From positions 18,879 through 82,878 of the forward strand of contig CALWLA010000008.1 of NCBI GenBank assembly GCA_944381405.1: 64,000 bases of DNA, read 5' to 3'. The position numbers and the translations under genes are program-made. Position 1 is the stretch's first letter. Every line of letters begins with the position of its first letter. The notes beneath the pieces are model-generated. The model worked only from the letters and a program-made list of their open reading frames with translations, searched no databases and was not told where the DNA came from. Positions 1 to 10,584 of the stretch are shown here, one piece after another. Origin of the DNA: an uncultured Lachnospiraceae bacterium (GTDB taxonomy: Bacteria > Bacillota > Clostridia > Lachnospirales > Lachnospiraceae).

Positions 1-366
1 TACTCCCGGATCACCATTTCCATGCATGGAAATGAAAACGACAAGGCCCAGCTCATCAATCAGCTGAAAAAGCTGTACAACGTAAAGAACGTCCGCCAGA
101 TGGACAAGGATACCAGCATGGAGCGGGAGCTGATCCTGATCAAGCTGGAAAATACCCCGGAGACCCGCAGCGAGGTCATGGCTGCGGCAGAGGTGTACCG
201 GGCCAAGATCATCGACTACAGCCCCAGGACCCTTTGTGTGGAGGTGACGGGAGAGCCCTCCAAGATCAACGCCTTTATCGAGGTGATGAAGCCCCTTGGC
301 ATTGTGGAGATGTGCAGGACCGGTGCGGTGGCCCTGGAAAGGAACCGCTGCATCGTGGATAAATAA
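1..366 (+). CDS. ilvN: Acetolactate synthase small (regulatory) subunit, 5' end cut by window edge
   Basis: The reading frame is open from base 1, so the gene begins upstream of the window; at least 121 codons are visible. The remaining part is the end of the N-terminal ACT domain (frame starts YSRITISMHGNENDK) and the C-terminal regulatory domain with the AAEVYRAKIIDYSPRT and MKPLGIVEMCRTGAVAL segments typical of IlvN/IlvH. The family binds valine and confers feedback inhibition on the large subunit (IlvB), which is expected just upstream but is not visible. It is the first gene of a nine-gene branched-chain amino acid run; ilvC follows after 59 bases. Confidence 0.93.
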   Translation, partial: YSRITISMHGNENDKAQLINQLKKLYNVKNVRQMDKDTSMERELILIKLENTPETRSEVMAAAEVYRAKIIDYSPRTLCVEVTGEPSKINAFIEVMKPLGIVEMCRTGAVALERNRCIVDK

Positions 367-386
367 AAAGACGCGGGACAGCCTAA

Positions 387-1442
<1,056 letters not shown>

Positions 1443-1455
1443 GATTTTTTGGAAA

Positions 1456-1507
1456 GGCCGCTTTCGCAGGGCATGCGGAGGCCGGCCCTTCCTTTTCAGG
1501 AAAGGGC
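1456..1507 (+). other. Two consecutive hairpins in the ilvC-ilvD spacer; the second covers the ilvD ribosome site
   Basis: GGCCGC (1456-1461) can pair with GCGG-A-GGCC (1475-1483). GCCCTTCC (1485-1492) pairs with GGAAAGGGC (1499-1507) around a TTTTCA loop, with one bulged A. The right arm contains the GGAAAGG purine run that serves as the ilvD Shine-Dalgarno sequence, so folding could limit ilvD translation. No T-run follows, so this is not a classical terminator. Confidence 0.5.
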
Positions 1508-1514
1508 GGGAAAT

Positions 1515-3182
1515 ATGATAAGAGAAGAAATTGTAGATGGATTTAACAATGCGCCCCATCGTTCCCTGTATCATGCGCTGGGACTGACGGAGGAGGAGCT
1601 GAAGCGGCCCCTCATCGGCGTGGTAAGCTCCTATAATGAGATCGTTCCGGGCCATATGAATCTGGACAAGATCACCGAGGCGGTGAAAATGGGCGTGGCG
1701 ATGGCGGGAGGGACCCCCATCGTCTTCCCGGCCATCGCAGTCTGCGACGGCATCGCCATGGGCCATAAGGGCATGCGTTACTCCCTCATCACCAGGGATA
1801 TGATCGCGGATTCCACCGAGGCCATGGTGCTGGCCCACGGCTTTGACGGTCTGGTGATGGTGCCCAACTGCGACAAAAACGTGCCGGGCCTTCTGATGGC
1901 GGCGGCCCGTCTGAACATTCCCGCCATCTTTGTCAGCGGCGGCCCCATGCTGGCCGGCAGGGTCAACGGGAAAAAGTCCAGCCTTTCCAGCATGTTCGAG
2001 GCGGTGGGAGCCTATACAGCCGGAAAGATCGACGAGGCGCAGCTTAAGGTCTGCGAGGAATGCACCTGCCCCACCTGCGGCTCCTGTTCCGGTATGTATA
2101 CGGCCAATTCCATGAACTGCCTGACGGAGGTGCTGGGCATGGGCCTTCGGGGCAACGGCACCGTTCCGGCGGTTTATTCCGCCCGCCTGGAGCTGGCAAA
2201 GCGGGCCGGCATGCAGGTGATGGAGCTGGTAAAGAAAAATATCCGTCCCAGAGACATTATGACAAAGGCGGCCTTCCGGAACGCCCTGACGGCGGACATG
2301 GCCCTGGGCTGTTCCACCAACAGCATGCTGCATCTGCCGGCCATCGCCAACGAATGCGGTATCGCCTGGAATCTGGATATGGCAAACGAGATCAGCGAGC
2401 GCACGCCCAATCTCTGCCACCTGGCCCCGGCAGGCCCCACCTACATGGAGGATCTGAATGAGGCGGGGGGTGTCTATGCGGTGCTGAAGGAGTTGACAAA
2501 GCTCGATCTGCTGGACACCTCTGTCATGACCTGTACGGGACACACCCTGGGAGAAAACATTGCAGAGGCGGTGAACCGGGATCCGGAGGTGATCCGTACC
2601 CCTGAGAACCCTTACAGCAGAACCGGAGGCATCGCGGTGCTGAAGGGCAACCTTGCGCCGGACGGCTGCGTGGTAAAGCGCAGCGCCGTGGCCCAGGAGA
2701 TGCTGGTGCACGAAGGCCCTGCCAGGGTCTTCGACAGCGAGGAGGAGGCCATCAGCGCCATTTACGCAGGCAAGATCCAGAAGGGAGACGTGGTGGTGAT
2801 CCGTTATGAAGGCCCTGCAGGGGGACCGGGCATGCGGGAAATGCTGTCTCCCACCTCAGCCATCGCAGGCATGGGCCTGGACAAGGATGTGGCCCTGATC
2901 ACCGACGGACGGTTTTCCGGAGCCACCAGAGGCGCGGCCATCGGCCATGTGTCTCCGGAGGCGGTAAGAGGCGGCCTCATCGCCTATGTCAAGGAGGGAG
3001 ACCTGATCTCCATCAACATCCCGCAGTATCAGATCGAGCTGAAGGTGCCGGAGGAAGAGCTGGCAAAAAGGAAGGCGGAGATGCCCATCAGGCGGAAGAC
3101 CGATATCAAGGGCTGTCTTGCCAGATATGCCCAGATGGTAAGCTCCGCGGATAAAGGCGCTATCATCAATCAGTTCGCCTGA
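1515..3182 (+). CDS. ilvD: Dihydroxy-acid dehydratase
   Basis: 555 aa when started at 1515; an in-frame ATG at 1449 would add 22 residues that do not resemble the family, and the GGAAAGGGCGGG purine run sits just before 1515. The enzyme dehydrates dihydroxyisovalerate and dihydroxymethylvalerate using an Fe-S cluster. Seen: [37 protein letters not shown] (cluster cysteines), [19 protein letters not shown] and [10 protein letters not shown] near the C-terminus. Third gene of the operon; the end of the gene is partly duplicated in the spacer that follows (3168-3230). Confidence 0.96.
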   Translation: MIREEIVDGFNNAPHRSLYHALGLTEEELKRPLIGVVSSYNEIVPGHMNLDKITEAVKMGVAMAGGTPIVFPAIAVCDGIAMGHKGMRYSLITRDMIADSTEAMVLAHGFDGLVMVPNCDKNVPGLLMAAARLNIPAIFVSGGPMLAGRVNGKKSSLSSMFEAVGAYTAGKIDEAQLKVCEECTCPTCGSCSGMYTANSMNCLTEVLGMGLRGNGTVPAVYSARLELAKRAGMQVMELVKKNIRPRDIMTKAAFRNALTADMALGCSTNSMLHLPAIANECGIAWNLDMANEISERTPNLCHLAPAGPTYMEDLNEAGGVYAVLKELTKLDLLDTSVMTCTGHTLGENIAEAVNRDPEVIRTPENPYSRTGGIAVLKGNLAPDGCVVKRSAVAQEMLVHEGPARVFDSEEEAISAIYAGKIQKGDVVVIRYEGPAGGPGMREMLSPTSAIAGMGLDKDVALITDGRFSGATRGAAIGHVSPEAVRGGLIAYVKEGDLISINIPQYQIELKVPEEELAKRKAEMPIRRKTDIKGCLARYAQMVSSADKGAIINQFA

Positions 3183-3230
3183 TCGTAATGATAGAAAAAA
3201 ATCAGTTGCCTGACCGCAACGATAGAAAAA
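3168..3230 (+). repeat. Imperfect tandem duplication across the ilvD stop codon
   Basis: Unit 1 (3168-3199) contains AATCAGTT..CCTGA and ATGATAGAAAAA; unit 2 (3200-3230) repeats it with 4-5 differences. The first copy includes the last codons and TGA stop of ilvD. Confidence 0.7.
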
Positions 3231-3255
3231 GAGGAACCGTACAGGGAGAAAGGGT

Positions 3256-4440
3256 ATGACCAACGAGGAACTGAAAAAACTGGCCTGTCAGCTGTCCGCC
3301 CTCTGCGTGTTCAGGGGCATTCTCAGGCAGGAGCCTATGCAGGAGCTTCTGGACTTTCTGGGCGGTGAGGGCAGCCTGCAGCGGCGGATGCAAAGCTATG
3401 GAGCCTTTGCTGCGGCATTGGCAAAGGACAACTGCTGTCTGTCGGATTTTTTGCTGCGGGCCCTGTATGAGGACGAGAATCCATACATGGTGGGCCGGGC
3501 CAGAGGAAAGGCGCTGCCGCCTGTGCTGGAGCAGAACGCAGAGGCGGAGCTTAAGCTCCTTTCGGAGCTGACAAGGCTCAGCCCACAGGAGCTTTTCGAG
3601 GCGGCAGGACATGAGGGTTATGCCCCTGCCTTTGAAAACCATGAAACGGATCTTTCGGAAGCGCTTTCGGAGAGGCTTTCAAAGATCGGCAGCTTTGGCT
3701 ACGGCATTTTTTCCACAGGAAAGATGTTCCGGGTGGCGGAGGGCCGTATCCTTCCGGTGGAGGCGGCGGACAGCATTTCCCTGGACAGCTTTGTAGGCTA
3801 CGAGGCGGAGCGGCAGAAGGTCTTCGACAACACCAGAGCCCTGATCGAGGGGCGGCCTGCCGCAAACGTGCTGCTTTACGGAGATGCAGGAACCGGAAAA
3901 TCCTCTACCGTAAAGGCCTGCGCCAATTATTTTTACGAGGAGGGCGTGCGGCTCATCGAGCTGCGGAAGGACCAGCTTTTCAGCCTTTCTCAGATCATGG
4001 GGAAGATCTCCGGCAATCCCCTGAAGTTCATTATTTTTATAGACGACCTGTCCTTTAACAAAAATGACGACAGCTTCAGCATGCTGAAGGCGGCCCTGGA
4101 GGGCTCCGCTTCCGCAAAGGCGGACAACGCGGTGATCTATGCCACCAGCAACCGGCGGCATATCGTAAAGGAAAACTTTTCCGACCGGGACGCTTCGGAT
4201 GAGGTGCATCTCGGGGATACCATGCAGGAGCTTCTGTCCCTTTCGGACCGGTTTGGCCTGAAGGTTTATTTCGCAAAGCCGGACAAGCGCCTGTATCTGG
4301 ACATCGTGCACGAGCTGGCGGACAGGAAGGGCGTAAGCTTGAGCCGGGAGGAACTGGACCGCAGGGCGGAGGCTTTTGCCCTTGGACGGGGCAGCCGTTC
4401 TCCCAGGGCGGCGGGGCAGTTCGTGGACAGCCTACTTTGA
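3256..4440 (+). CDS. DUF815-family AAA ATPase
   Basis: 394 aa. The C-terminal two thirds form an AAA module: LLYGDAGTGKSSTVKA (Walker A, around residue 205), KFIIFIDDLSF (Walker B with DD) and YATSNRRHIV (sensor-1-like). The N-terminal ~190 residues are helical and not recognised. This is the layout of the DUF815 ATPases found in many bacteria; their substrate is not established. The gene lies between ilvD and ilvA on the same strand with no visible terminator on either side, so it is probably co-transcribed with the branched-chain operon although nothing in the protein suggests an amino acid enzyme. A chaperone- or loader-like role is only inference. Confidence 0.85.
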   Translation: MTNEELKKLACQLSALCVFRGILRQEPMQELLDFLGGEGSLQRRMQSYGAFAAALAKDNCCLSDFLLRALYEDENPYMVGRARGKALPPVLEQNAEAELKLLSELTRLSPQELFEAAGHEGYAPAFENHETDLSEALSERLSKIGSFGYGIFSTGKMFRVAEGRILPVEAADSISLDSFVGYEAERQKVFDNTRALIEGRPAANVLLYGDAGTGKSSTVKACANYFYEEGVRLIELRKDQLFSLSQIMGKISGNPLKFIIFIDDLSFNKNDDSFSMLKAALEGSASAKADNAVIYATSNRRHIVKENFSDRDASDEVHLGDTMQELLSLSDRFGLKVYFAKPDKRLYLDIVHELADRKGVSLSREELDRRAEAFALGRGSRSPRAAGQFVDSLL

Positions 4441-4515
4441 ACGATACGGACAGGATACTGAGAGACAGAGAGACAGCTTTATTTGAGAGACAGAGGGGAG
4501 TATGAGGGAGGATTT

Positions 4516-5724
4516 ATGGAGAAAAAGGATATGCTGACCCTGGATAGCGTTTACAGGGCAAAATATGCCTTAAAGGACGTGGCCCGGCCCACCGACGTGC
4601 TGTATGCGCCGAAGCTTGCGCCGGGAACGGAGCTTTACCTGAAAACGGAAAATCTTCAGGTGACCGGCGCCTTCAAGGTCAGAGGCGCTTACTATAAGAT
4701 ATCTCAGCTGACAGAGGAGGAGCGGAAAAAGGGCGTTATCGCCTGCTCCGCGGGCAATCATGCCCAGGGCGTGGCCCTGGCGGCGCAGCGCTACGGTATC
4801 AAGGCGGTGATCTGCCTGCCGGACAGCGCGCCTATCTCCAAGGTGGAGGCCACCAGAAGCTACGGCGCGGAGATCTGTCTGGTGGACGGGGTCTATGACG
4901 ACGCTTATCAAAAAGCTCTCTCCCTGCGGGATGAGATGGGATATACCTTTATCCACCCCTTTGACGATCCGGACGTGATCGCGGGACAGGGCACCATCGC
5001 CCTGGAGCTTTCCGAGCAGGTGCCGGATATGGACGCCATCATCGTTCCCGTGGGCGGCGGCGGTCTGATCTCCGGCATCGCCTATACCATCAAGAGCCTG
5101 AATCCAGGCATCAAGGTTTACGGTGTACAGGCGGCGGGAGCTCCTTCCATGCACAATTCCCTGCGGGACGGAAGGATCGAGACCCTGGATTCCGTGGTGA
5201 CCATCGCCGACGGTATCGCCGTCAAGCAGCCGGGAGACCTGACCTATGAGCTCTGCAGCAAATATGTGGATGAGATCGTGACGGTGACGGACGACGAGAT
5301 CTCCGCGGCGATCCTGGCGCTGATGGAGCAGCATAAGCTGGTGACAGAGGGCGCAGGAGCCGTATCGGTGGCAGCGGCCATGTTCGGAAAGGTGGACATC
5401 GCAGGCAAAAAGACCGTATGCCTGCTTTCCGGCGGCAACATCGACGTGACGATCCTGTCCAGAGTCATCGCCCGGGGCCTGATGATGTCCGGCAGAAGCT
5501 GTCAGCTGACCATCGAACTGGTGGACAAGCCAGGACAGCTGGTGGCGGTGTCCAAGATCATCGCAGAGCAGGGCGGAAACGTTACGGCGGTGCATTACGA
5601 GCATGCAGGGGAGGGCTCCGACGTCAACGGCTGCTACATCGGCATTTCCATGGAAACAAGGAACTTCGCCCATATCGAGGCCATCAAAAAGTCTCTGAAG
5701 GATAACGGGTTCAAGATCGTATAA
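4516..5724 (+). CDS. ilvA: Threonine ammonia-lyase (catabolic-type length, with ACT domain)
   Basis: 402 aa from ATG 4516, chosen over 4483 because GGGAGG sits 5 bases ahead and the family starts near MEKKDMLTL. It deaminates threonine to 2-oxobutyrate, the isoleucine precursor. PLP-fold motifs: TGAFKVRGAYY (Lys Schiff base), SAGNHAQGVALAA, VGGGGLISGIAYT and LLSGGNIDV. The last ~70 residues are a single ACT-like domain (TIELVDKPGQLVAVSKIIAE). The short single-ACT form resembles TdcB/clostridial enzymes rather than the long E. coli IlvA; its place between ilvD and leuA argues for a biosynthetic role. Confidence 0.93.
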   Translation: MEKKDMLTLDSVYRAKYALKDVARPTDVLYAPKLAPGTELYLKTENLQVTGAFKVRGAYYKISQLTEEERKKGVIACSAGNHAQGVALAAQRYGIKAVICLPDSAPISKVEATRSYGAEICLVDGVYDDAYQKALSLRDEMGYTFIHPFDDPDVIAGQGTIALELSEQVPDMDAIIVPVGGGGLISGIAYTIKSLNPGIKVYGVQAAGAPSMHNSLRDGRIETLDSVVTIADGIAVKQPGDLTYELCSKYVDEIVTVTDDEISAAILALMEQHKLVTEGAGAVSVAAAMFGKVDIAGKKTVCLLSGGNIDVTILSRVIARGLMMSGRSCQLTIELVDKPGQLVAVSKIIAEQGGNVTAVHYEHAGEGSDVNGCYIGISMETRNFAHIEAIKKSLKDNGFKIV

Positions 5725-5730
5725 ATAAGC

Positions 5731-5767
5731 GCCCTGGGGGTACGGCCTTATGCCGTGCAGACAGGGC
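5731..5767 (+). other. Intercistronic hairpin between ilvA and leuA
   Basis: An outer stem GCCCTG (5731-5736)/CAGGGC (5762-5767) encloses an inner stem ACGGC-CTTAT-GCCGT (5742-5756). No T-run follows; leuA starts 23 bases downstream. Possibly an mRNA processing or stability element. Confidence 0.55.
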
Positions 5768-5790
5768 AGAAAACGAGGAGAGTACATAAG

Positions 5791-7458
5791 ATGATCAACG
5801 CAAACAAATATACGCGCCAGTTCTTTCCGGTGGCGGCGCCGGAGCGGAAGTGGGCGAAGAAAACCTATATTGAAAAAGCGCCGGTCTGGTGCTCCGTGGA
5901 TCTTCGGGACGGCAATCAGTCCCTGGTGATCCCCATGAGCCTGGAGGAAAAGCTGGACTTTTTCAAGCTGCTTGTGGACATTGGCTTTAAGGAGATCGAG
6001 GTGGGTTTTCCGGCAGCGTCCGAAACGGAATATACCTTTCTGCGGACCCTGATCGAGAAAAAAATGATTCCCGACGACGTTACCGTGCAGGTGCTGACCC
6101 AGAGCCGGGAGCATATCATCCGCAAGACCTTTGAAGCCCTTAAGGGCTGCAAGAACGCCATCGTACACCTGTACAACTCCACCTCTCTGGCACAGCGGGA
6201 GCAGGTCTTCCGCAAGTCCAAGGAGGAGATCATCCGGATCGCCGTAGAGGGTGCGGAGCTTTTTGAAAAGATCGCGGCGGAAACCGGGGCCCATTATCGC
6301 TATGAGTACTCTCCGGAATCCTTTACCGGAACGGAGCCGGAGTTCGCCCTGGAGATCTGCAACGCGGTGCTGGATGTCTGGAAGCCTACGCCGGACCGGA
6401 AGGCCATCATCAATCTTCCGGCGACGGTGGAGCTTTCCTCTCCCCATGTGTATGCGGATCAGGTGGAATATATCTGCGACAATCTGAAATACCGGGAGGC
6501 GGTGGAGGTCTCCCTCCATCCCCATAACGACCGGGGCTGCGCCGTGGCGGATGCGGAGCTTGGCATCCTTGCAGGAGCAGATCGGATCGAGGGGACCCTG
6601 TTCGGAAACGGCGAGCGCACCGGAAACGTGGACATCATTACCCTGGCCCTCAACATGTACGCCCAGGGCGTGGAGCCGGGACTTGATTTTACGGACATGC
6701 CGAAGATCACGGAGCTTTACGAGCGGGTGACCCGGATGCACGTTTATGAGAGGCAGCCGTATGCGGGCAAGCTGGTCTTCGCGGCTTTCTCCGGCTCTCA
6801 CCAGGACGCCATCGCCAAGGGCATGAAGTGGCGGGAGGAAAAAAACTGCGATACCTGGACGGTGCCCTATCTCCCCATCGACCCGAAGGATGTGGGCAGG
6901 GAATACGAGACGGACGTGATCCGCATCAATTCCCAGTCCGGAAAGGGCGGCATCGGATATCTCCTGGAGCACAGCTTCGGCTATGTGCTTCCGGCAGCTA
7001 TGCGGGAGGAAGTCGGCTATGCGGTGAAATCCGTATCGGATCACGCCCATGCGGAGCTTTCTCCGGAGCAGGTGCTGGGCGTATTTACCGATACCTATGT
7101 GAACATCAACAACCACATCCGGCTCATCGACTATCACTTTGTACGGACGCCGGAGATCCATGTAATCGTCAGCGTGGAGATCGACGGCGAGCAGAAGGAA
7201 CTGACTGCTACCGGTAACGGACGTCTGGATGCGGTGAGCAACGCGGTGAAAAAGCAGCTGGGCATCGCCTTCTCCGACCTGACCTATGAGGAGCACGCGC
7301 TGACCAAGGGATCCTCCTCCAAGGCGATCTCCTATGTCAGCATCGTTCCGGAAAACGGAAAGCGGGTATGGGGCGCAGGCATTCACGACGATATCATCGC
7401 ATCGTCCATCAACGCCCTGTTCTCAGCCATCAACCGCAGCATAGAAGGAGGAAAATAA
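5791..7458 (+). CDS. leuA: 2-isopropylmalate synthase (long, yeast/actinobacterial-type branch)
   Basis: 555 aa from ATG 5791, preceded by ACGAGGAGAG; an ATG at 5755 would add 12 unrelated residues that overlap a hairpin. It condenses acetyl-CoA with 2-oxoisovalerate, the first leucine-specific step. Seen: VDLRDGNQSL (catalytic/metal region near residue 35), EVGFPAASETEY, SLHPHNDRGCAVADAE (metal-binding HxH) and GTLFGNGERTGNVD. The C-terminal ~130 residues are the LeuA dimer regulatory domain that normally binds leucine. The N-terminal extension INANKYTRQFFPV fits the long LeuA subfamily. leuC follows after 3 bases. Confidence 0.95.
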   Translation: MINANKYTRQFFPVAAPERKWAKKTYIEKAPVWCSVDLRDGNQSLVIPMSLEEKLDFFKLLVDIGFKEIEVGFPAASETEYTFLRTLIEKKMIPDDVTVQVLTQSREHIIRKTFEALKGCKNAIVHLYNSTSLAQREQVFRKSKEEIIRIAVEGAELFEKIAAETGAHYRYEYSPESFTGTEPEFALEICNAVLDVWKPTPDRKAIINLPATVELSSPHVYADQVEYICDNLKYREAVEVSLHPHNDRGCAVADAELGILAGADRIEGTLFGNGERTGNVDIITLALNMYAQGVEPGLDFTDMPKITELYERVTRMHVYERQPYAGKLVFAAFSGSHQDAIAKGMKWREEKNCDTWTVPYLPIDPKDVGREYETDVIRINSQSGKGGIGYLLEHSFGYVLPAAMREEVGYAVKSVSDHAHAELSPEQVLGVFTDTYVNINNHIRLIDYHFVRTPEIHVIVSVEIDGEQKELTATGNGRLDAVSNAVKKQLGIAFSDLTYEEHALTKGSSSKAISYVSIVPENGKRVWGAGIHDDIIASSINALFSAINRSIEGGK

Positions 7459-7461
7459 ACC

Positions 7462-8724
7462 ATGGGCATGACAATGACACAGAAGATCCTGGCGGCTCAC
7501 GCAGGACTTCCGGAGGTGGCTCCGGGCCAGCTCATCGAGGCAAAGCTGGACATCGTGCTGGGAAACGACATCACCACGCCGGTGGCCATCAACGAGTTTA
7601 AAAAGGCGGGCTTTGACCAGGTGTTTGACAAGGACCGGGTGGCCATCGTACTGGATCATTTTGTTCCCAACAAGGATATCAAGGCGGCGGAGCAGTCCAA
7701 GCAGTGCCGGGAATTTGCCTGCTCCCATTGCGTCAGCCATTTTTATGACGTGGGAAAAATGGGCATCGAGCATGCCCTCCTGCCAGAGCAGGGCGTGGTC
7801 ACCGCCGGAGACTGCATCATCGGCGCAGACAGCCATACCTGTACCTATGGAGCTCTGGGAGCCTTTTCCACCGGCGTAGGCAGCACGGACATGGCGGCGG
7901 GCATGGCAACGGGCATGGCCTGGTTCAAGGTGCCTCCGGCGATCCGCTTCCATCTGACGGGAAAGCTCCCTGCAAACTGCAGCGGCAAGGATGTGATCCT
8001 GACCATCATCGGCATGATCGGCGTGGACGGCGCCCTTTATAAGAGCATGGAGTTTACGGGAGAGGGCGTTTCCTCTCTGTCCATGGACGACCGCCTCTGC
8101 ATCTGCAACATGGCCATCGAGGCCGGGGCGAAAAACGGTATCTTCCCGGTGGATGAAACCACAAAGGCATATCTTTCCGGCCGCAGTGAGCGGGAGCCGG
8201 TGGTATATGAGGCGGACCCGGATGCGGAATACGAAAAGACCATCGAGATCGACCTTTCAAAGATCGTGCCCACCGTCAGCTGTCCCCATCTTCCGGAAAA
8301 CACCCATCCGGCAGCGGAGCTTTCGGACATCAGGATCGATCAGGTGGTGATCGGAAGCTGTACCAACGGCCGCATGGAGGACATGGAGACGGCTTACCGG
8401 ATCCTGAAGGGAAAGAAAGTGGCGGAGGGCGTCCGCTGCATCATTATTCCCGCCACCCAGCAGATCATGAAGGAATGCGTGGAGCGGGGATATGTCACTG
8501 CCTTTATCGAGGCGGGAGCGGTGGTGTCAACCCCCACCTGCGGACCCTGCCTTGGGGGCTACATGGGGATCCTGGCAGCAGGCGAGCGCTGCGTGGCCAC
8601 CACCAACCGGAATTTTGTAGGCCGCATGGGACATGTGGACAGCGAGGTGTATCTTGCCAGCCCGGCAACGGCGGCTCAGAGCGCCCTGACGGGCTATATT
8701 ACCGCGCCGAAGGAGGTGTTTTGA
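7462..8724 (+). CDS. leuC: 3-isopropylmalate dehydratase large subunit
   Basis: 420 aa, the HacA/archaeal-like LeuC length. Aconitase-family 4Fe-4S enzyme isomerising 2- to 3-isopropylmalate with LeuD. Seen: [28 protein letters not shown] and [14 protein letters not shown], which supply the three cluster cysteines. Start chosen at 7462 because AGGAGG is 10 bases upstream; the second ATG at 7468 would be further away. The TGA stop overlaps the ATG of leuD. Confidence 0.96.
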   Translation: MGMTMTQKILAAHAGLPEVAPGQLIEAKLDIVLGNDITTPVAINEFKKAGFDQVFDKDRVAIVLDHFVPNKDIKAAEQSKQCREFACSHCVSHFYDVGKMGIEHALLPEQGVVTAGDCIIGADSHTCTYGALGAFSTGVGSTDMAAGMATGMAWFKVPPAIRFHLTGKLPANCSGKDVILTIIGMIGVDGALYKSMEFTGEGVSSLSMDDRLCICNMAIEAGAKNGIFPVDETTKAYLSGRSEREPVVYEADPDAEYEKTIEIDLSKIVPTVSCPHLPENTHPAAELSDIRIDQVVIGSCTNGRMEDMETAYRILKGKKVAEGVRCIIIPATQQIMKECVERGYVTAFIEAGAVVSTPTCGPCLGGYMGILAAGERCVATTNRNFVGRMGHVDSEVYLASPATAAQSALTGYITAPKEVF

Positions 8725-9209
8725 TGGAAACCAAAGGTAGGGTATTCAAATATCCCGATAACGTGGACACGGATGTGATCATTCCTGCCCGTTATCTGAA
8801 CTCATCGGATGCGCAGGAGCTGGCGAAGCACTGCATGGAGGATATTGATCAGAGCTTTGTGAGCCGGGTGCGGCCCGGGGATGTGATGGTGGCCGGATGG
8901 AATTTCGGCTGCGGCTCCTCCAGAGAGCATGCACCCTTAGTGATCAAGACCTGCGGCACCGGCTGCGTCATCGCAAAAAGCTTTGCCCGCATTTTTTACC
9001 GCAACGCCATCAATATCGGACTGCCGATCCTGGAATGCCCGGAGGCGGCGGAGGAGATTTCCGACGGGGACGAGGTGCAGGTGAATTTTGATACCGGAGT
9101 CATCAGCGACCTGACCACGGGAAAAAGCTATCAGGCCCAGCCCTTCCCGCCCTTTATTCAGAATATCATCAAAAAAGGCGGCCTCCTTGCCGCGCTGAAA
9201 GAAAGGTAA
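8724..9209 (+). CDS. leuD: 3-isopropylmalate dehydratase small subunit
   Basis: 161 aa from ATG 8724, sharing one base with the leuC stop (TGATG), with AGGAGGTG at 8711-8718. Swivelling domain partner of LeuC. Motifs: [30 protein letters not shown] (substrate-recognition loop) and [19 protein letters not shown] longer in-frame opening reaches back inside leuC but has no family similarity there. Translational coupling with leuC is likely. Confidence 0.96.
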   Translation: METKGRVFKYPDNVDTDVIIPARYLNSSDAQELAKHCMEDIDQSFVSRVRPGDVMVAGWNFGCGSSREHAPLVIKTCGTGCVIAKSFARIFYRNAINIGLPILECPEAAEEISDGDEVQVNFDTGVISDLTTGKSYQAQPFPPFIQNIIKKGGLLAALKER

Positions 9210-9215
9210 ACGCAT

Positions 9216-10289
9216 ATGGAAAAACATATCACCGTCCTTCCGGGCGACGGCATCGGCCCGGAGATCATTGCGGAGGCGGTCAAGGTACTGGACCGGATCG
9301 GGGAGCGCTATGGACACAGCTTCCGTTATACCTATGTGGACATCGGCGGCTGCTCCATCGACAAATACGGCGTGCCCATTACAGAAGAGGGCATGGAGCT
9401 GTGCAAATCCGCTGACAGCGTGCTGCTGGGAGCGGTAGGCGGCCCCAAGTGGGACGACTGCCCGGCGGAGATCCGTCCGGAAAAGGCCCTTCTGGGGGTC
9501 CGGAAGGCCCTGGGACTTTTCGCAAATCTGCGGCCCACGAAGCTGTTCCCTCAGCTGGCGGAAACCTCACCCCTGAAAATAGAGATCGTAGGGGGCGGCA
9601 TCGACCTTTTGATCGTCCGGGAGCTTACCGGCGGCGTTTATTTCGGCGGCCACAGCACCGAGGAAAAGGACGGGGAGCTGGTGGCGACGGATATCATGCC
9701 CTATTCCGAGCACGAGATCGAGCGCATCGGACGGGTGGCCTTTGAGACCGCCATGAAGCGCAGAAAGCGCCTTGCCTCCGTGGACAAGGCCAACGTGCTG
9801 GATACCTCCAGGCTCTGGAGAAAGGTGATGCACAGGCTCGCCGCAGAGTATCCCGAGGTGCAGTACAGCGACGTGCTGGTGGACAACACCGCCATGCAGA
9901 TGATTCGGAACCCTGCCCAGTTCGATGTGCTGGTGACGGAAAACATGTTCGGCGACATCCTGTCCGACGAGGCCTCCATGCTGACGGGCTCCATCGGCAT
10001 GATGCCCTCTGCCTCCCTGTCCGAGGGGACTCTGGGCATGTACGAGCCCATCCATGGCTCCGCTCCGGACATCGCAGGGCAGAATCTGGCGAACCCCCTG
10101 GGCACCATCCTTTCCGCAGCCATGATGCTCCGGTATTCCTTCGATATGGCGGAGGAAGCGGACGCCATCGAGCAGGCGGTCAACGAGGTGCTGAATCAGG
10201 GCTACCGCACAGGAGACATCCTCCAGGAGGGCTGTAAGAAGGTATCCTGCAGCGAGATGGGAGACCTGGTGACGGCCCAGATCGGGTAA
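9216..10289 (+). CDS. leuB: 3-isopropylmalate dehydrogenase
   Basis: 357 aa. NAD-dependent oxidative decarboxylation of 3-isopropylmalate in leucine synthesis. Seen: [18 protein letters not shown] at the N-terminus, [41 protein letters not shown] (metal ligands) and [13 protein letters not shown] (NAD-binding). Starts 6 bases after leuD. Last gene of the branched-chain operon; a long hairpin at 10367-10413 follows but lacks a terminator T-run. Confidence 0.97.
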   Translation: MEKHITVLPGDGIGPEIIAEAVKVLDRIGERYGHSFRYTYVDIGGCSIDKYGVPITEEGMELCKSADSVLLGAVGGPKWDDCPAEIRPEKALLGVRKALGLFANLRPTKLFPQLAETSPLKIEIVGGGIDLLIVRELTGGVYFGGHSTEEKDGELVATDIMPYSEHEIERIGRVAFETAMKRRKRLASVDKANVLDTSRLWRKVMHRLAAEYPEVQYSDVLVDNTAMQMIRNPAQFDVLVTENMFGDILSDEASMLTGSIGMMPSASLSEGTLGMYEPIHGSAPDIAGQNLANPLGTILSAAMMLRYSFDMAEEADAIEQAVNEVLNQGYRTGDILQEGCKKVSCSEMGDLVTAQIG

Positions 10290-10366
10290 GAAGTCTGGGC
10301 ACATTTATAACAAGGATGGCAGGCAGCAGGAAAGCGCTGTGATATAAGTCCGAAAAGTAAAACAAA

Positions 10367-10413
10367 GAGGGCATCACAAAATCAACAGATTTCGTTGATT
10401 GAGCGATGCCCTC
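10367..10413 (+). other. Long inverted repeat downstream of leuB
   Basis: GAGGGCATC (10367-10375) pairs with GATGCCCTC (10405-10413), and inside it AATCAAC pairs with GTTGATT around AGATTTC. The stem is about 16 bp with small internal loops. What follows (GGTCTGTTTATGG) is not a T-tract, so termination is uncertain; it may protect the operon 3' end. The rest of 10290-10515 shows nothing else that I recognise. Confidence 0.6.
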
Positions 10414-10517
10414 GGTCTGTTTATGGAAAGGTTTTGAAATCCGGTTTTTCGCCGGATTGTTACAAATATAACTTGCTGTTTTGCCCCTGTGAAAATATAA
10501 TGATAGCAGATGAAAGC

Positions 10518-10557
10518 GCCGCGAAGCGGCACACAGATATGCCGTGCAAAACACGGC
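10518..10557 (+). repeat. Double-hairpin/SD element, copy A
   Basis: Hairpin 1 GCCGC-GAA-GCGGC (10518-10530), a 10-nt spacer ending in TAT, then hairpin 2 GCCGTG-CAAAA-CACGGC (10541-10557). A purine-rich ribosome site and the sugar-kinase ATG follow within 28 bases. Same architecture as copies at 46511, 46565 and 58332. Confidence 0.7.
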
Positions 10558-10584
10558 GGAAAAGAAGGAAAGAGGGGAAGAGAT

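Noticed and set aside
4570..7386. 938-codon minus-strand open frame opposite ilvA/leuA
   Set aside because: Same codon-bias shadow; it spans two real genes and their spacer and shows no recognisable fold.
10367..10413. Terminator or insertion-sequence end after leuB
   Set aside because: No T-run and no transposase or target-site duplication nearby; kept as an inverted repeat only.
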